DNA of 64,000 nucleotides, taken from NCBI RefSeq assembly GCF_001267885.1, contig NZ_CP012382.1:4699001-4763000 (forward strand). The letters are read 5' to 3'. Shown here piece after piece: positions 10,188 to 17,831 of the stretch (position 1 is its first letter; each line of letters starts with the position of its first letter). The notes under the pieces are model-generated. The model made no database searches. It was not told the DNA's origin and worked only from the letters and a program-made list of their open reading frames with translations. This DNA is from Streptomyces ambofaciens ATCC 23877 (GTDB taxonomy: Bacteria; Actinomycetota; Actinomycetes; Streptomycetales; Streptomycetaceae). The position numbers were made by a program, and so were the translations under genes.

Positions 10188-10214
10188 GTGATGCCACGGC
10201 ACCGGTGGCATCAC
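10188..10214. promoter_or_regulatory. Perfect inverted repeat between nuoN and htpX
   Basis: Ten-base arms, GTGATGCCAC and GTGGCATCAC, flank a 7-base centre. There is no following T-tract. It sits 77 bases before the htpX start and just after a TTGACC hexamer (10160-10165). It could be an operator for htpX or a terminator of the nuo operon. It does not resemble the CTTGAGT-type HAIR site of HspR. Confidence 0.5.
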
Positions 10215-10290
10215 GAGGCCAGGAAGCAACCACAGCGAGCGACACCTGCAAGCAAAGGGTTCCCCTGCTGCACCACTTGGAGGGCGTACC

Positions 10291-11154
10291 GTGCACCGCC
10301 GGCACAACGGGCTCAGGACGGCAGTACTCCTCGGGGGACTGTCGGCGCTCATCATTGTCATCGGCAGCTTCTTCGGCCGAGCGGGGCTCGTCGTCGCCGT
10401 ACTCGTCGCCCTGGGCACGAACGCGTACGCGTACTGGAACAGCGACAAGCTCGCACTCCGCGCGATGCGCGCCCGCCCGGTGAGCGAGTTCGAGGCCCCC
10501 GGGCTCTACCGCATGGTCCGCGAGCTCTCCACCCAGGCCCGCCAGCCCATGCCCCGCCTGTACATCTCGCCGACGGAGGCACCGAACGCCTTCGCGACCG
10601 GCCGCAACCCGCGCAACGCGGCCGTGTGCTGCACCGAGGGCATCATGCGCCTGCTCGACGAGCGCGAGCTGCGCGGCGTCATCGGCCATGAACTCAGCCA
10701 CGTCTACAACCGCGACATCCTGATCTCGTCCGTCGCCGGCGCCCTGGCCTCCGTGATCATGTTCCTCGTCAACTTCGCCTGGTTGATCCCGGTCGGCCGG
10801 TCCAACGACGATGACGGGCCGGGTCTGCTGGGCATGCTCCTCATCATGATCCTCGGTCCGCTCGCCGCCACCGTCATCCAACTGGCGATCAGCCGCTCCA
10901 GGGAGTTCGAGGCCGACGCGTCCGGTGCCCAGCTGACCGGCGACCCGATCGCCCTCGCCGGCGCCCTGCGCAAGCTCGAGACGGGCACGAAGCAGCTGCC
11001 GCTGCCCCCCGAGCCCCGGATCGAGACCGCCAGCCACATGATGATCGCCAACCCGTTCCGGCCGGGACAGGGGGTTTCGAGAATGTTCTCCACCCACCCG
11101 CCGATGGCGGAGCGGATCGCCCGACTCGAAAAGATGGCAGGTCGACAGCAGTGA
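10291..11154 (+). CDS. htpX: HtpX-like membrane zinc metalloprotease (M48)
   Basis: Membrane-bound M48B protease implicated in quality control of misfolded membrane proteins. It has 287 residues. Two N-terminal helices (about 8-45) are followed by the zinc motif HELSH at residues 133-137 ([14 protein letters not shown]). A hydrophobic hairpin comes next, then [12 protein letters not shown], which supplies the third metal ligand (Glu205). The C-terminus has [14 protein letters not shown], typical of HtpX. The GTG start follows a purine-rich TTGGAGGGC stretch. The stop overlaps the next gene as GTGA, so the pair is probably co-expressed. The inverted repeat at 10188-10214 is a candidate control site. 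Confidence 0.92.
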   Translation: MHRRHNGLRTAVLLGGLSALIIVIGSFFGRAGLVVAVLVALGTNAYAYWNSDKLALRAMRARPVSEFEAPGLYRMVRELSTQARQPMPRLYISPTEAPNAFATGRNPRNAAVCCTEGIMRLLDERELRGVIGHELSHVYNRDILISSVAGALASVIMFLVNFAWLIPVGRSNDDDGPGLLGMLLIMILGPLAATVIQLAISRSREFEADASGAQLTGDPIALAGALRKLETGTKQLPLPPEPRIETASHMMIANPFRPGQGVSRMFSTHPPMAERIARLEKMAGRQQ

Positions 11155-11567
11155 AGACCATCCTCAACGTCATTTGGCTCGTCCTCAGCGGCTTCTGGCT
11201 GTTCCTCGCCTACCTGGTCGCGGGTGTCCTGCTCTGCGTGACGATCATCGGTATCCCGTTCGGCATCGCGGCCTTCCGCATCGGCGTCTACGCCCTGTGG
11301 CCCTTCGGCTACACGGCGGTCGAGCGCCGCGACGCGGGAGCGCCCTCATGCATCGGCAACGTCCTCTGGCTGATCCTCGCGGGCTGGTGGCTGGCCATCG
11401 GCCACATCGTCACGGGTATCGCCCTGTGCGTCACGATCATCGGTATTCCGCTCGGCGTCGCCAACTTCAAGCTGATCCCGGTCTCCCTGCTCCCGCTCGG
11501 ACGCGAGATCGTGCGCACCGACCAGCCGTTCACGGCCACCGGCTCCACGCAGCGGACCGGCTGGTAG
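11151..11567 (+). CDS. YccF domain membrane protein
   Basis: Small membrane protein of 138 residues made of two repeats of the YccF (DUF307) domain. Each repeat reads [37 protein letters not shown] (residues about 4-50 and 65-112). Function is unknown in the family. Translational coupling to htpX (GTGA overlap) suggests the two act together, perhaps with YccF as a membrane partner or substrate adaptor; that is inference. Confidence 0.85.
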   Translation: MKTILNVIWLVLSGFWLFLAYLVAGVLLCVTIIGIPFGIAAFRIGVYALWPFGYTAVERRDAGAPSCIGNVLWLILAGWWLAIGHIVTGIALCVTIIGIPLGVANFKLIPVSLLPLGREIVRTDQPFTATGSTQRTGW

Positions 11568-11576
11568 AAGCCGCGG

Positions 11577-11621
11577 TTCTCCACAACCGTGGGGTTCTCC
11601 ACAACCGCGGGGTTGTCCACA
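11577..11621 (+). repeat. Three DnaA-box-like 9-mers in an 18-base tandem repeat
   Basis: TTCTCCACA at 11577-11585, TTCTCCACA at 11595-11603 and TTGTCCACA at 11613-11621 have starts exactly 18 bases apart. The last equals the preferred Streptomyces DnaA box, and the first two differ by one base. CCGCGGTT (11571-11578) and AACCGCGG (11603-11610) also form an 8-base inverted repeat. The element lies in the 94-base gap before a small hypothetical gene. Confidence 0.7.
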
Positions 11622-11661
11622 GGCTCGCCCGGCTGTCCGTGGCGGCCCGCATCATGAACCC

Positions 11662-11982
11662 ATGACCGCGATCGAGCAGTTGCCGGCACGAGTGGCCCCC
11701 GAGGCGCGCAAGGCCCGCCCCGGGCACTGGTCTTCCCTCCCCGCGCCCGTGGACGGGGCGAGGCCCGCCCCCGCACGGACCGTCTGGTCCCGCGACGCCC
11801 CGAGCCTCCCGGAGCGCCCGCACGTCCGGACCCGCGGCGCGGGTCGGTACGAGGAGGCCGATCAGGGGCTGGAGTCCGCACCCCGGGCCGGCTTCCGCAT
11901 ACGTACGGCGCCCGGTCCCGTGGCACCGGGCGCGACCACCGCGCCGGCATCCCCCACCCACGGAACGCCGGCCGCGCGGTAA
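11662..11982 (+). CDS. Hypothetical protein, Arg/Pro/Ala-rich
   Basis: A 106-residue open frame with no family I recognise. About 88 percent of its codons end in G or C, close to the surrounding genes, which supports coding. It has no membrane segment or signal peptide and is rich in Arg, Pro and Ala, so it is probably largely disordered. No clear ribosome binding site precedes the ATG. It starts 40 bases after the DnaA-box-like repeat. A competing antisense frame covers the same span with poorer composition. It could be spurious. Confidence 0.35.
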   Translation: MTAIEQLPARVAPEARKARPGHWSSLPAPVDGARPAPARTVWSRDAPSLPERPHVRTRGAGRYEEADQGLESAPRAGFRIRTAPGPVAPGATTAPASPTHGTPAAR

Positions 11983-12036
11983 CACGAACGCCGTGCCGCG
12001 AGCCCTTTCGCCCGGCCGAGGCACCCCAGCCGGCGT

Positions 12037-13299
12037 CTACCGCGGAGTCCTCCCCTCCCGGCCCCGCGTGCCCCCGTACGCCAGCGCGCTCGCAGCCAGC
12101 ACACCCCCGCCCACGATCACCGAGTCCACCGGAAGGGAGAACGCGAGCACCAGGCATCCGATCAGGCCCAGCGCCGGTACCACCCGCGACGCCCGCGACG
12201 CGTCGAGCGTCCAGGCCGAGGCGTTGGCCACGGCGTAGTACGCCAGCACACCGAAGGAGGAGAAGCCGATGGCGCCGCGCACGTCCACGGTGGCGGCGAG
12301 GACCGCGACCACCACCCCCACGGTCAGCTCCGCGTGGTGCGGCACCCCGGAACGCGGGTGTACCGCGGCCAGCGCTCCGGGCAGGTGACGGTCCCGGGCC
12401 ATGGCCAGCGTCGTCCGTGAGACGCCGAGGATCAGCGCCAGGAGGGCGCCCGACGCGGCCACAGCGGCGCCCACCCGCACGACCGGAGCGAGCTCCGGCA
12501 GACCGGCGGCCCCCACCGCGTCGGCCAGCGGCGCCGTCGCCTGTCCCAGGCCACCCGGGCCCAGCACGGACAGCACACCCACCGCCACACATCCGTACAC
12601 GACCAGCGTGATGCCCAGGGCCAGCGGGATCGCGCGCGGGATGGTGCGCCGCGGGTCCCGCACCTCCTCGGCGAGCGTCGCGATGCGCGCGTATCCCGCG
12701 AAGGCGAAGAACAGCAGACCGGCCGCCTGGAGGACGCCGCCGATGCCGCCCGACACCCCGACGTCCAGCCGGCCGGCGTCGGCCCGGCCCGACCCGAGAC
12801 ACACCGCCACCACGGAAGCGAGGACCGCCAGCACGACCGCCACGATCACCCGCGTCACCCAGGCGGACTTCTGGATCCCGCCGTAGTTCACCGCGGTCAG
12901 CACCACCACGGCCGCGACCGCCACCAGGTGCGCCCGCTCCGGCCAGACGTAGGTGCCCACGGTGAGCGCCATGGCAGCACAGGAGGCCGTCTTGCCCACG
13001 ATGAACGACCAGCCCGCCAGATGTCCCCAGAACTCCCCGAGCCGCTCCCGCCCGTAGACGTACGTGCCGCCCGAGGCCGGGTAGCGGGCGGCGAGCCGCG
13101 CCGAGGAGGTGGCGTTGCAGTAGGCGACGACGGCGGCCACGGCGAGGCCGAGCAGGAGCCCCGACCCGGCCGCGCGGGCCGCGGGCGCGAGAGCCGCGAA
13201 GACGCCGGCGCCGATCATCGAACCGAGCCCCACGACCACGGCGTCGCCCACGCCCAGGGTGCGTCGCAGCTCAGGACCCGCAGGTGTCATGCGTCGCAC
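12037..13299 (-). CDS. APC-superfamily amino acid permease
   Basis: Membrane transporter of about 420 residues with around 12 hydrophobic segments. It opens with LGVGDAVVVGLGSMIGAGVFAALAPAA, the unwound first-helix GSxIGAGVF motif of APC carriers. YPASGGTYVYGRERLGEFWGHLAGWSF is the second signature. It probably moves amino acids or polyamines across the cytoplasmic membrane; the substrate cannot be read. GTG at 13299 and ATG at 13290 are both possible starts. It stands alone, transcribed away from the GlsB-like gene. Confidence 0.85.
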   Translation of the reverse strand: MRRMTPAGPELRRTLGVGDAVVVGLGSMIGAGVFAALAPAARAAGSGLLLGLAVAAVVAYCNATSSARLAARYPASGGTYVYGRERLGEFWGHLAGWSFIVGKTASCAAMALTVGTYVWPERAHLVAVAAVVVLTAVNYGGIQKSAWVTRVIVAVVLAVLASVVAVCLGSGRADAGRLDVGVSGGIGGVLQAAGLLFFAFAGYARIATLAEEVRDPRRTIPRAIPLALGITLVVYGCVAVGVLSVLGPGGLGQATAPLADAVGAAGLPELAPVVRVGAAVAASGALLALILGVSRTTLAMARDRHLPGALAAVHPRSGVPHHAELTVGVVVAVLAATVDVRGAIGFSSFGVLAYYAVANASAWTLDASRASRVVPALGLIGCLVLAFSLPVDSVIVGGGVLAASALAYGGTRGREGRTPR

Positions 13300-13427
13300 C
13301 CTACTGATCGGCGCAACCGCCGGGAGCGGCCGGGACGTCCCCCTGACCGAGAAGACACGAACACCCGCGGAAACCAGCCCGCCGAACGGGACTGCGCGGG
13401 TACTGCGCGAACGGGCAGGGGCACGGC

Positions 13428-13694
13428 ATGACGATCATCAGCTGGATCATCCTGGGACTGCTGGCCGGGGCTGTCGCCAAGTTCCTGCTGCCGGGCCGTG
13501 ATCCGGGAGGGCTCGTCGGCACGACCCTCATCGGCATCGCGGGCGCGTTCACCGGCGGCTGGATATCGGCCCGCTGGCTGGACCACCCGGTCAGCAAGGA
13601 CTTCTACGACGGTGCCACGTGGGCGGCGGCGATCGGCGGCTCCCTGGTGCTCCTGATCGCCTACCGGCTCCTGTTCGGCAACTCGCGCGACTGA
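13428..13694 (+). CDS. GlsB/YeaQ/YmgE-family small membrane protein
   Basis: An 88-residue protein with three hydrophobic segments and the family pattern IISWIILGLLAGAVAKFLLPGRDPGGLVGTTLIGIAGAFTGGW. Members are general-stress membrane proteins once labelled transglycosylase-associated; their biochemical role is unsettled. The start follows a GGCAGGGGCAC stretch. The region upstream is shared with the divergent APC gene, and a hairpin at 13725-13750 separates it from yajQ. Confidence 0.85.
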   Translation: MTIISWIILGLLAGAVAKFLLPGRDPGGLVGTTLIGIAGAFTGGWISARWLDHPVSKDFYDGATWAAAIGGSLVLLIAYRLLFGNSRD

Positions 13695-13724
13695 CGCCGC
13701 GGCACGGCACTCGGCCAACGCGAA

Positions 13725-13750
13725 GGGCGGGCACCCGACGGCGCCCGCCC
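13725..13750. terminator. Hairpin between convergent genes
   Basis: GGGCGGGC (13725-13732) pairs with GCCCGCCC (13743-13750) across a 10-base loop. It lies between the GlsB-like gene and yajQ, which converge. It has no U-tract, as is common in Streptomyces. Confidence 0.5.
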
Positions 13751-13799
13751 CTCCCCGTGAAACGAGACCCTGCGCATCGTCGCGCGCCGGATCAGCAGG

Positions 13800-14288
13800 T
13801 CACCGGTAGTTCACGAACTGCAGCGCGAAGTCGAAGTCCTGGTTCTTCAGCAGGCTGATCACGGCCTGCAGGTCGTCCCGGCTCTTGGAGGTGACCCGCA
13901 GCTCCTCACCCTGCACCTGGGCCTTCACGCCCTTGGGGCCCTCATCGCGGATGATCTTGGCGACCTTCTTCGCGTTCTCCTGGGAAATACCCTCCTCGAT
14001 CGACGCGAAGATCTTGTAGTCCTTGCCGGAGAGCTGGGGCTCGCCGGCGTCCAGGGCCTTGAGCGAGATACCGCGCTTGACCAGCTTGGACTGGAAGACG
14101 TCGAGGACAGCGGTCACCCGGTCCTCGGAGTTGGCCTCCATGAGGATCTTCTCCCCGGACCAGGAGATCGAGGCGCCCACACCCTTGAAGTCGTAGCGCT
14201 GCGACAGCTCCTTGGCGGCCTGGTTGAGGGCGTTGTCGACCTCCTGCCGCTCGACCTTCGAGACGATGTCGAAACTGGAGTCGGCCAT
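13800..14288 (-). CDS. yajQ: YajQ-family nucleotide-binding protein
   Basis: A 162-residue cytoplasmic protein of the DUF520/YajQ family, with the full-length pattern [35 protein letters not shown] at the start and [21 protein letters not shown] near the end. Some family members bind cyclic di-GMP and affect transcription; whether this one does is not visible. The ATG at 14288 is chosen because AAGGAG precedes it and it matches the family start. An open frame continues upstream without support. Confidence 0.93.
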   Translation of the reverse strand: MADSSFDIVSKVERQEVDNALNQAAKELSQRYDFKGVGASISWSGEKILMEANSEDRVTAVLDVFQSKLVKRGISLKALDAGEPQLSGKDYKIFASIEEGISQENAKKVAKIIRDEGPKGVKAQVQGEELRVTSKSRDDLQAVISLLKNQDFDFALQFVNYR

Positions 14289-14522
14289 GTCCTGTGGCTC
14301 CTTGTATCTGGTGCGTGTCGGGCCGCGTATCGGGTCCGTACCGGCATACGTCGGCGACCGCCGGGCCCGCAGGGGTCCTCGGCCGCATCCGGACAAGACT
14401 AGCCACCCGCCGTCCCCCGGGTGGCGATCAATCGGGTGGCGAAGCACCCCTCCACATCGGGTATTGTTTACGTCGTTGCCACGGAGCACCGCCGCAAGAC
14501 GGTTCAAAGGGCAGCGAACCCC

Positions 14523-14604
14523 GGCGGTGTGCCCGAGCGGCCAAAGGGAGCAGACTGTAAATCTGCCGGCTCAGCCTTCCCAGGTTCGAATCCTGGCGCC
14601 GCCA
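14523..14604 (+). tRNA. tRNA-Tyr (anticodon GTA)
   Basis: An 82-base class II tRNA. The acceptor stem GGCGGTG/CGCCGCC is fully paired (one G-U). The anticodon loop is CTGTAAA, the variable arm is long, and the T arm is CCAGG-TTCGAAT-CCTGG. The discriminator is A and CCA is not encoded. In S. coelicolor the tRNA-Tyr gene is the integration site of the conjugative element SLP1. Here ordinary genes lie close on both sides, so the site looks empty. Confidence 0.95.
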
Positions 14605-14611
14605 CACGGGA

Positions 14612-14660
14612 ACGAAGGGCCCCGTGACCTGTCCGAACAGCAGGTCACGGGGCCCTTCGT
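14612..14660. terminator. Long perfect hairpin after tRNA-Tyr
   Basis: Twenty-base perfectly complementary arms (14612-14631 and 14641-14660; core GGGCCCCGTGACCTG) enclose the 9-base loop TCCGAACAG. It starts eight bases after the tRNA and is a strong bidirectional terminator candidate. Confidence 0.85.
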
Positions 14661-14729
14661 CATGTCCTGGACCGAAAGGGCGAGAGCGGCCCGGCCCGGG
14701 ATGTCAGTGGGTCCGGGCAGACTGGTGCC

Positions 14730-14948
14730 ATGGCCTCGTCCTCCCGTCGCAGAGTCTGCCCCGAGTGCAGCCGCGAGATCGCCGTCGTAGCGGGGCGGTA
14801 CGCGCGGCACGATCCGTCCGGCGCGCGGGGAACCGGCGAGCTCGTCTCCTGCCCCGGCTCGCGTCGACCGGCGCAACTCGGCGCGGTGCAAGCCTCCCTG
14901 GACGGGTACGTCGTCCCCGACTTCCCCGGGCAACTGCCCCTGTTCTGA
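14730..14948 (+). CDS. Small Cys-containing hypothetical protein
   Basis: A 72-residue protein beginning MASSSRRRVCPECSREIAVVAGRYARHDP. The CPEC pair and a later single cysteine suggest a partial zinc ribbon. It ends in a hydrophobic VPDFPGQLPLF. I recall similar small proteins in streptomycetes but no assigned role. A CAGACT hexamer lies six bases before the ATG, so a leaderless transcript is possible. It sits between the tRNA-Tyr terminator and a convergent NAD(P)-binding protein. Confidence 0.65.
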   Translation: MASSSRRRVCPECSREIAVVAGRYARHDPSGARGTGELVSCPGSRRPAQLGAVQASLDGYVVPDFPGQLPLF

Positions 14949-14985
14949 CCGTTCGTCCCGACGCCTCGCGCGGTCTCTCACGGGG

Positions 14986-15642
14986 TCAGTTACCGGCCAC
15001 CGACTTCACCGCCACCGACACCGGCGCCGAGCCGCCGATCAGCTCCAGGGTCAGGCCGGCCGTGGCCGGGCTGTCGATCAGCTCCGCCAGGACGGCGGCC
15101 ACGTCGTCCCGTGCGACGGGGCCGCGGCCGGTGTGTGCCTCCAGGCGGACCAGACCGGTGCCGGCGTCGTCCGTCAGCTGGCCGGGACGCAGGATCGTCC
15201 AGTCCACCCCCTCCAGCGACCGCACGTACGCGTCGGCCTCGCCCTTGGCGCGCAGGTAGACGTCGAAGATCTCGTCCCCCTGGTGCCGCGGGTCGGCTCC
15301 CATGGAGGACACGACGACCAGACGCCGTACGCCGGCCCGGACCGCCCCGTCCGCGAAGAGGACGGCTGCGGCCTTGTCGACCGAGTCCTTGCGGGCCGCC
15401 CCGCTCCCGGGACCGGCGCCCGCCGCGAAGACCGCCGCGTCGGCGCCCCGCAGCCTCTCCGCGACCCCCTCGACCGAGGCCGACTCCAGGTCGAGCACGA
15501 CCGGTTCGGCGCCGGCCTCACGCAAATCGTCGGCCTGCTCCGACTTGCGGATGATGCCCGCCACCTCGTCACCACGCGCGGCGAGCAACCGCTCCAGCCG
15601 CAGCGCGATCTGACCATGACCACCAGCGATGACAATGCGCAT
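14986..15642 (-). CDS. NAD(P)-binding protein, atypical SDR (NmrA/NAD(P)H-binding type)
   Basis: A 218-residue Rossmann protein beginning MRIVIAGGHGQIALRLERLL, an atypical SDR dinucleotide-binding glycine motif. It continues with VVLDLES, DAAVFAAGAG, RLVVVSSMGAD and WTILRPGQLTDD, which match the NAD(P)H-binding family of small oxidoreductases and regulators. The substrate is unknown. The start is set at the ATG at 15642 because the Rossmann strand begins there and TACGGT lies exactly seven bases upstream, predicting a leaderless mRNA. Upstream in-frame sequence has no binding site. Confidence 0.85.
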   Translation of the reverse strand: MRIVIAGGHGQIALRLERLLAARGDEVAGIIRKSEQADDLREAGAEPVVLDLESASVEGVAERLRGADAAVFAAGAGPGSGAARKDSVDKAAAVLFADGAVRAGVRRLVVVSSMGADPRHQGDEIFDVYLRAKGEADAYVRSLEGVDWTILRPGQLTDDAGTGLVRLEAHTGRGPVARDDVAAVLAELIDSPATAGLTLELIGGSAPVSVAVKSVAGN

Positions 15643-15724
15643 GTCTTCGACCGTACGCCCCGACGCCCGCCCGCGCCGCACGACTTCGGCCGCCTCCGAC
15701 CGGCCCCGCCCCCGGCCCGCCCCG

Positions 15725-16990
15725 TCATGACGGTTCGCCACGCCCTCCGCGCCCCTGCCGGGGCAGGCCCAGGTCCGTCGGAGCCGTCGAGTCGCCGTAC
15801 TCCCGTACCGCGCTCGTCCGTGCCACCAGGCGCCCCCGGTGCACCACGACGCGGCTGTACGCCAGGGAGAGCGCGGAGGCCAGCCGGTCCCCGCGTACCG
15901 CGAGGAGTTCGGCGGGGAACCCCGCCTCCACGCGTACCTCGGGCAGGCCCAGCGCCGCCCGCGCCGCCGTGCTCACCGCGTCGTACGCGTCCTCGGGGCG
16001 CAGCCCCTGGCGCGAGGCCAGGAGGTACGCCGCCTCCAGGGGGTCCCCGCGCCCGACGGGATTGGAAGCGTCCCGCAGCGCACCGCTCCCCGCCGCGATC
16101 CGCACACCGGCCGCCCGCAGCAGCCGCAGCGGAGCCATGCCGTCACGGGGGGCCGCGGTGCCGCAGGCGCCCTGGGGCAGGCACACCACCGTCACCCCGG
16201 CCGCCGCGAGCCCGTCCGCGGCCCGGGAGGCCACGTCGGAGGGGAGCCGCCCCAAGCCGTCGCAGGGGCCGAGCGCGACCCCGGGGCGCAGCCCGCCCGC
16301 CATCGCCGCCAGCCGGGCCAGCCGTGCCGGGTCGGCGGCGTCCGTGTGCAGGTCGACCGGGCAGCCGTGCTCGGCGGCGACCTCCAGGACCGCCTCCACG
16401 TACCCCGCCGGATCGGGGTCCAGGTCCGGGCACCCTCCGACGACGTCCGCGCCCATCTTGACCGCGTCCCGCAGCAGCGCCAGCCCGTCCGCCCCGGCCG
16501 CCCCGGTCAGCACCCTCGGCATCGCGACGGCGGTGAGCTCGACGAGCCCGCGCAGCGAGCGCCGCGCCCGCAGCACGCCGGTCAACGCGCCCAGCCCCGT
16601 GACGTCGCCCACGCGCACGTGCGCCCGCAGGGCTGTCGCCCCGTGCCCCAGCTGGAGCAGGGCGGCCTCCGTGGCCCGGCGCTGGACGTCCCGGGGGTCG
16701 TGGGAGTGGGGGGCCGGGGCGTCGGCCGTCAGCGCCGTGTCCCCGTGGAGGTGGGGCTCGGCGGGGGCGGGCAGGAGCAGGTAACCGGCGAGGTCCACGC
16801 GGGTGCCGGGGCCCGGCGTGCGGGCCGCCAGGCTGCCGGCCGTGCCGACCGCCTCGATGCGTCCGCCGTACAGCCGCACGTCCACGGTCCGGCCGTCGGT
16901 GAGCCGCGCTCCGGACAGCAGGAGCGAGCTCTGGCGGGCGGGGCCCGACGGGGAGGGCGAGTGGGGCGGCTGCGGCTGGCTGTCGGGCAT
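15725..16990 (-). CDS. Cytosine-deaminase-like amidohydrolase with degenerate active site
   Basis: A 421-residue protein with the amidohydrolase layout: an N-terminal beta-sandwich (VDVRLYGGRIEAVG), a TIM-barrel core and a C-terminal sandwich strand (LLAVRGDRLASALS). The first metal pair survives as EPHLHGDTAL (His80 and His82), and His215 is in VDLHTDAAD. Against E. coli cytosine deaminase from memory, the catalytic Glu of HCDE is Ala218, the histidine of SHTTAM is absent (GPCDGLG, 241-247), and the metal-binding Asp of GHDD is replaced (GSGALRD, 301-307). It may be a non-catalytic homologue or use an altered centre. Confidence 0.75.
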   Translation of the reverse strand: MPDSQPQPPHSPSPSGPARQSSLLLSGARLTDGRTVDVRLYGGRIEAVGTAGSLAARTPGPGTRVDLAGYLLLPAPAEPHLHGDTALTADAPAPHSHDPRDVQRRATEAALLQLGHGATALRAHVRVGDVTGLGALTGVLRARRSLRGLVELTAVAMPRVLTGAAGADGLALLRDAVKMGADVVGGCPDLDPDPAGYVEAVLEVAAEHGCPVDLHTDAADPARLARLAAMAGGLRPGVALGPCDGLGRLPSDVASRAADGLAAAGVTVVCLPQGACGTAAPRDGMAPLRLLRAAGVRIAAGSGALRDASNPVGRGDPLEAAYLLASRQGLRPEDAYDAVSTAARAALGLPEVRVEAGFPAELLAVRGDRLASALSLAYSRVVVHRGRLVARTSAVREYGDSTAPTDLGLPRQGRGGRGEPS

Positions 16991-17251
16991 CGCACTCCTC
17001 TGGGCTCGGGGCTGCGCAGTGGGGGACGCAAGATCACGCAGAGTGAGACGAGCCTAGGACGGTGATCAGCCCTTGGCGCGGAGGAGGGCAATAGTCGTAC
17101 CGGCCGGGCTCCGCCCCGCGCACCGTCGGCGCCGTGGCGGCGCACCTGCGGCTCACCGTGCGGCGCGGTCCGTGCGGGGCGGCTGTGCGGGCCGGTTCCC
17201 GCCGCGGGCGCACCGAGGGGGACGGGCCGGGGCACGGGCGGCGAAACGGAT
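16991..17251. other. Intergenic stretch before the tRNA-Thr promoter
   Basis: The 302-base gap between the amidohydrolase start and tRNA-Thr holds the tRNA promoter at its right end (17252-17281). Elsewhere I see only GC-rich sequence with frames that have poor composition and no binding sites; no gene is supported. Confidence 0.5.
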
Positions 17252-17281
17252 TTGGGCGAACGGCGGGCGACCGTGTAATGT
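17252..17281 (+). promoter_or_regulatory. Promoter for tRNA-Thr
   Basis: TTGGGC (17252-17257), an 18-base spacer and TAATGT (17276-17281) form a housekeeping-type promoter. The -10 hexamer ends 11 bases before the mature tRNA start. Confidence 0.6.
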
Positions 17282-17292
17282 CTTCATCGCTC

Positions 17293-17365
17293 GCCCCAAT
17301 AGCTCAGTCGGCAGAGCGTCTCCATGGTAAGGAGAAGGTCTACGGTTCGATTCCGTATTGGGGCT
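17293..17365 (+). tRNA. tRNA-Thr (anticodon GGT)
   Basis: A 73-base tRNA. The acceptor stem GCCCCAA/TTGGGGC pairs completely. The anticodon arm TCTCC-ATGGTAA-GGAGA gives anticodon GGT, and the T arm contains GGTTCGATTCC. CCA is not encoded. It is followed 46 bases later by tRNA-Met. Confidence 0.95.
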
Positions 17366-17411
17366 CTGGTGTGAAAGGTTCCCGCCGCGAGGCGGGGTCC
17401 GATCGCATCAC

Positions 17412-17484
17412 AGCGGTGTAGCTCAGTCGGTAGAGCAAGCGGCTCATAATCGCTGTGTCACCGGTTCAAGTCCGGTCACCGCTA
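17412..17484 (+). tRNA. tRNA-Met (anticodon CAT), elongator type
   Basis: A 73-base tRNA. The acceptor stem AGCGGTG/CACCGCT is fully paired, including A1-U72, which argues against initiator tRNA, where position 1-72 is mismatched. The anticodon loop CTCATAA gives CAT. It lies between tRNA-Thr and rpmG, the usual actinobacterial order. Confidence 0.93.
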
Positions 17485-17489
17485 CTCTC

Positions 17490-17527
17490 AGTAGCCGATT
17501 GCGGGGTCGGTCCTTCAATCGGCTACT
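17490..17527 (+). terminator. Hairpin between tRNA-Met and rpmG
   Basis: AGTAGCCGATTG (17490-17501) pairs perfectly with CAATCGGCTACT (17516-17527), followed by CTTTTCTG. It is probably the tRNA operon terminator, or an attenuator if transcription continues into rpmG 49 bases on. Confidence 0.75.
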
Positions 17528-17575
17528 CTTTTCTGCGTTACCATCATCAATCCGTTCGTCAAGGAGTGCACTCAC

Positions 17576-17740
17576 GTGGCTGCCACCGACGTCCGCCCGA
17601 AGATCACGCTGGCCTGCGTGGAGTGCAAGGAGCGGAACTACATCACCAAGAAGAACCGGCGTAACAACCCGGACCGACTGGAGATGAAGAAGCACTGCCC
17701 GCGTTGCAACGCGCACACCGCGCACCGCGAAACGCGATAA
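17576..17740 (+). CDS. rpmG: 50S ribosomal protein L33, zinc-binding form
   Basis: A 54-residue large-subunit protein starting at GTG ([18 protein letters not shown]) with AAGGAG at 17561-17566. Both cysteine pairs are present (CVEC near residue 14 and CPRC near 41), so this is the zinc-ribbon form, not the cysteine-free paralogue that streptomycetes express under zinc limitation. It lies between the tRNA-Met hairpin and a strong terminator at 17752. Confidence 0.95.
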   Translation: MAATDVRPKITLACVECKERNYITKKNRRNNPDRLEMKKHCPRCNAHTAHRETR

Positions 17741-17751
17741 ACAAGGCTCGT

Positions 17752-17790
17752 ACACGAGGCCGTCCCCGAAGCTTGGGGGCGGCCTCGTGT
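17752..17790 (+). terminator. Terminator after rpmG
   Basis: ACACGAGGCCG (17752-17762) pairs with CGGCCTCGTGT (17780-17790). The stem extends inward through a G-U and four G-C pairs to a 7-base GAAGCTT loop. It sits 11 bases past the rpmG stop. Confidence 0.85.
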
Positions 17791-17831
17791 CGTTCTTGGT
17801 CATAAAGAAGAGCAGCAGGAGGTTGCCACCC

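Noticed and set aside
10188..10214. HspR/HAIR heat-shock operator
   Set aside because: The arms GTGATGCCAC/GTGGCATCAC do not match CTTGAGT-N7-ACTCAAG.
11530..12802. Minus-strand frames over 11530-12802 as an additional gene
   Set aside because: They are shifted frames of the APC gene or cover its downstream gap with poor composition.
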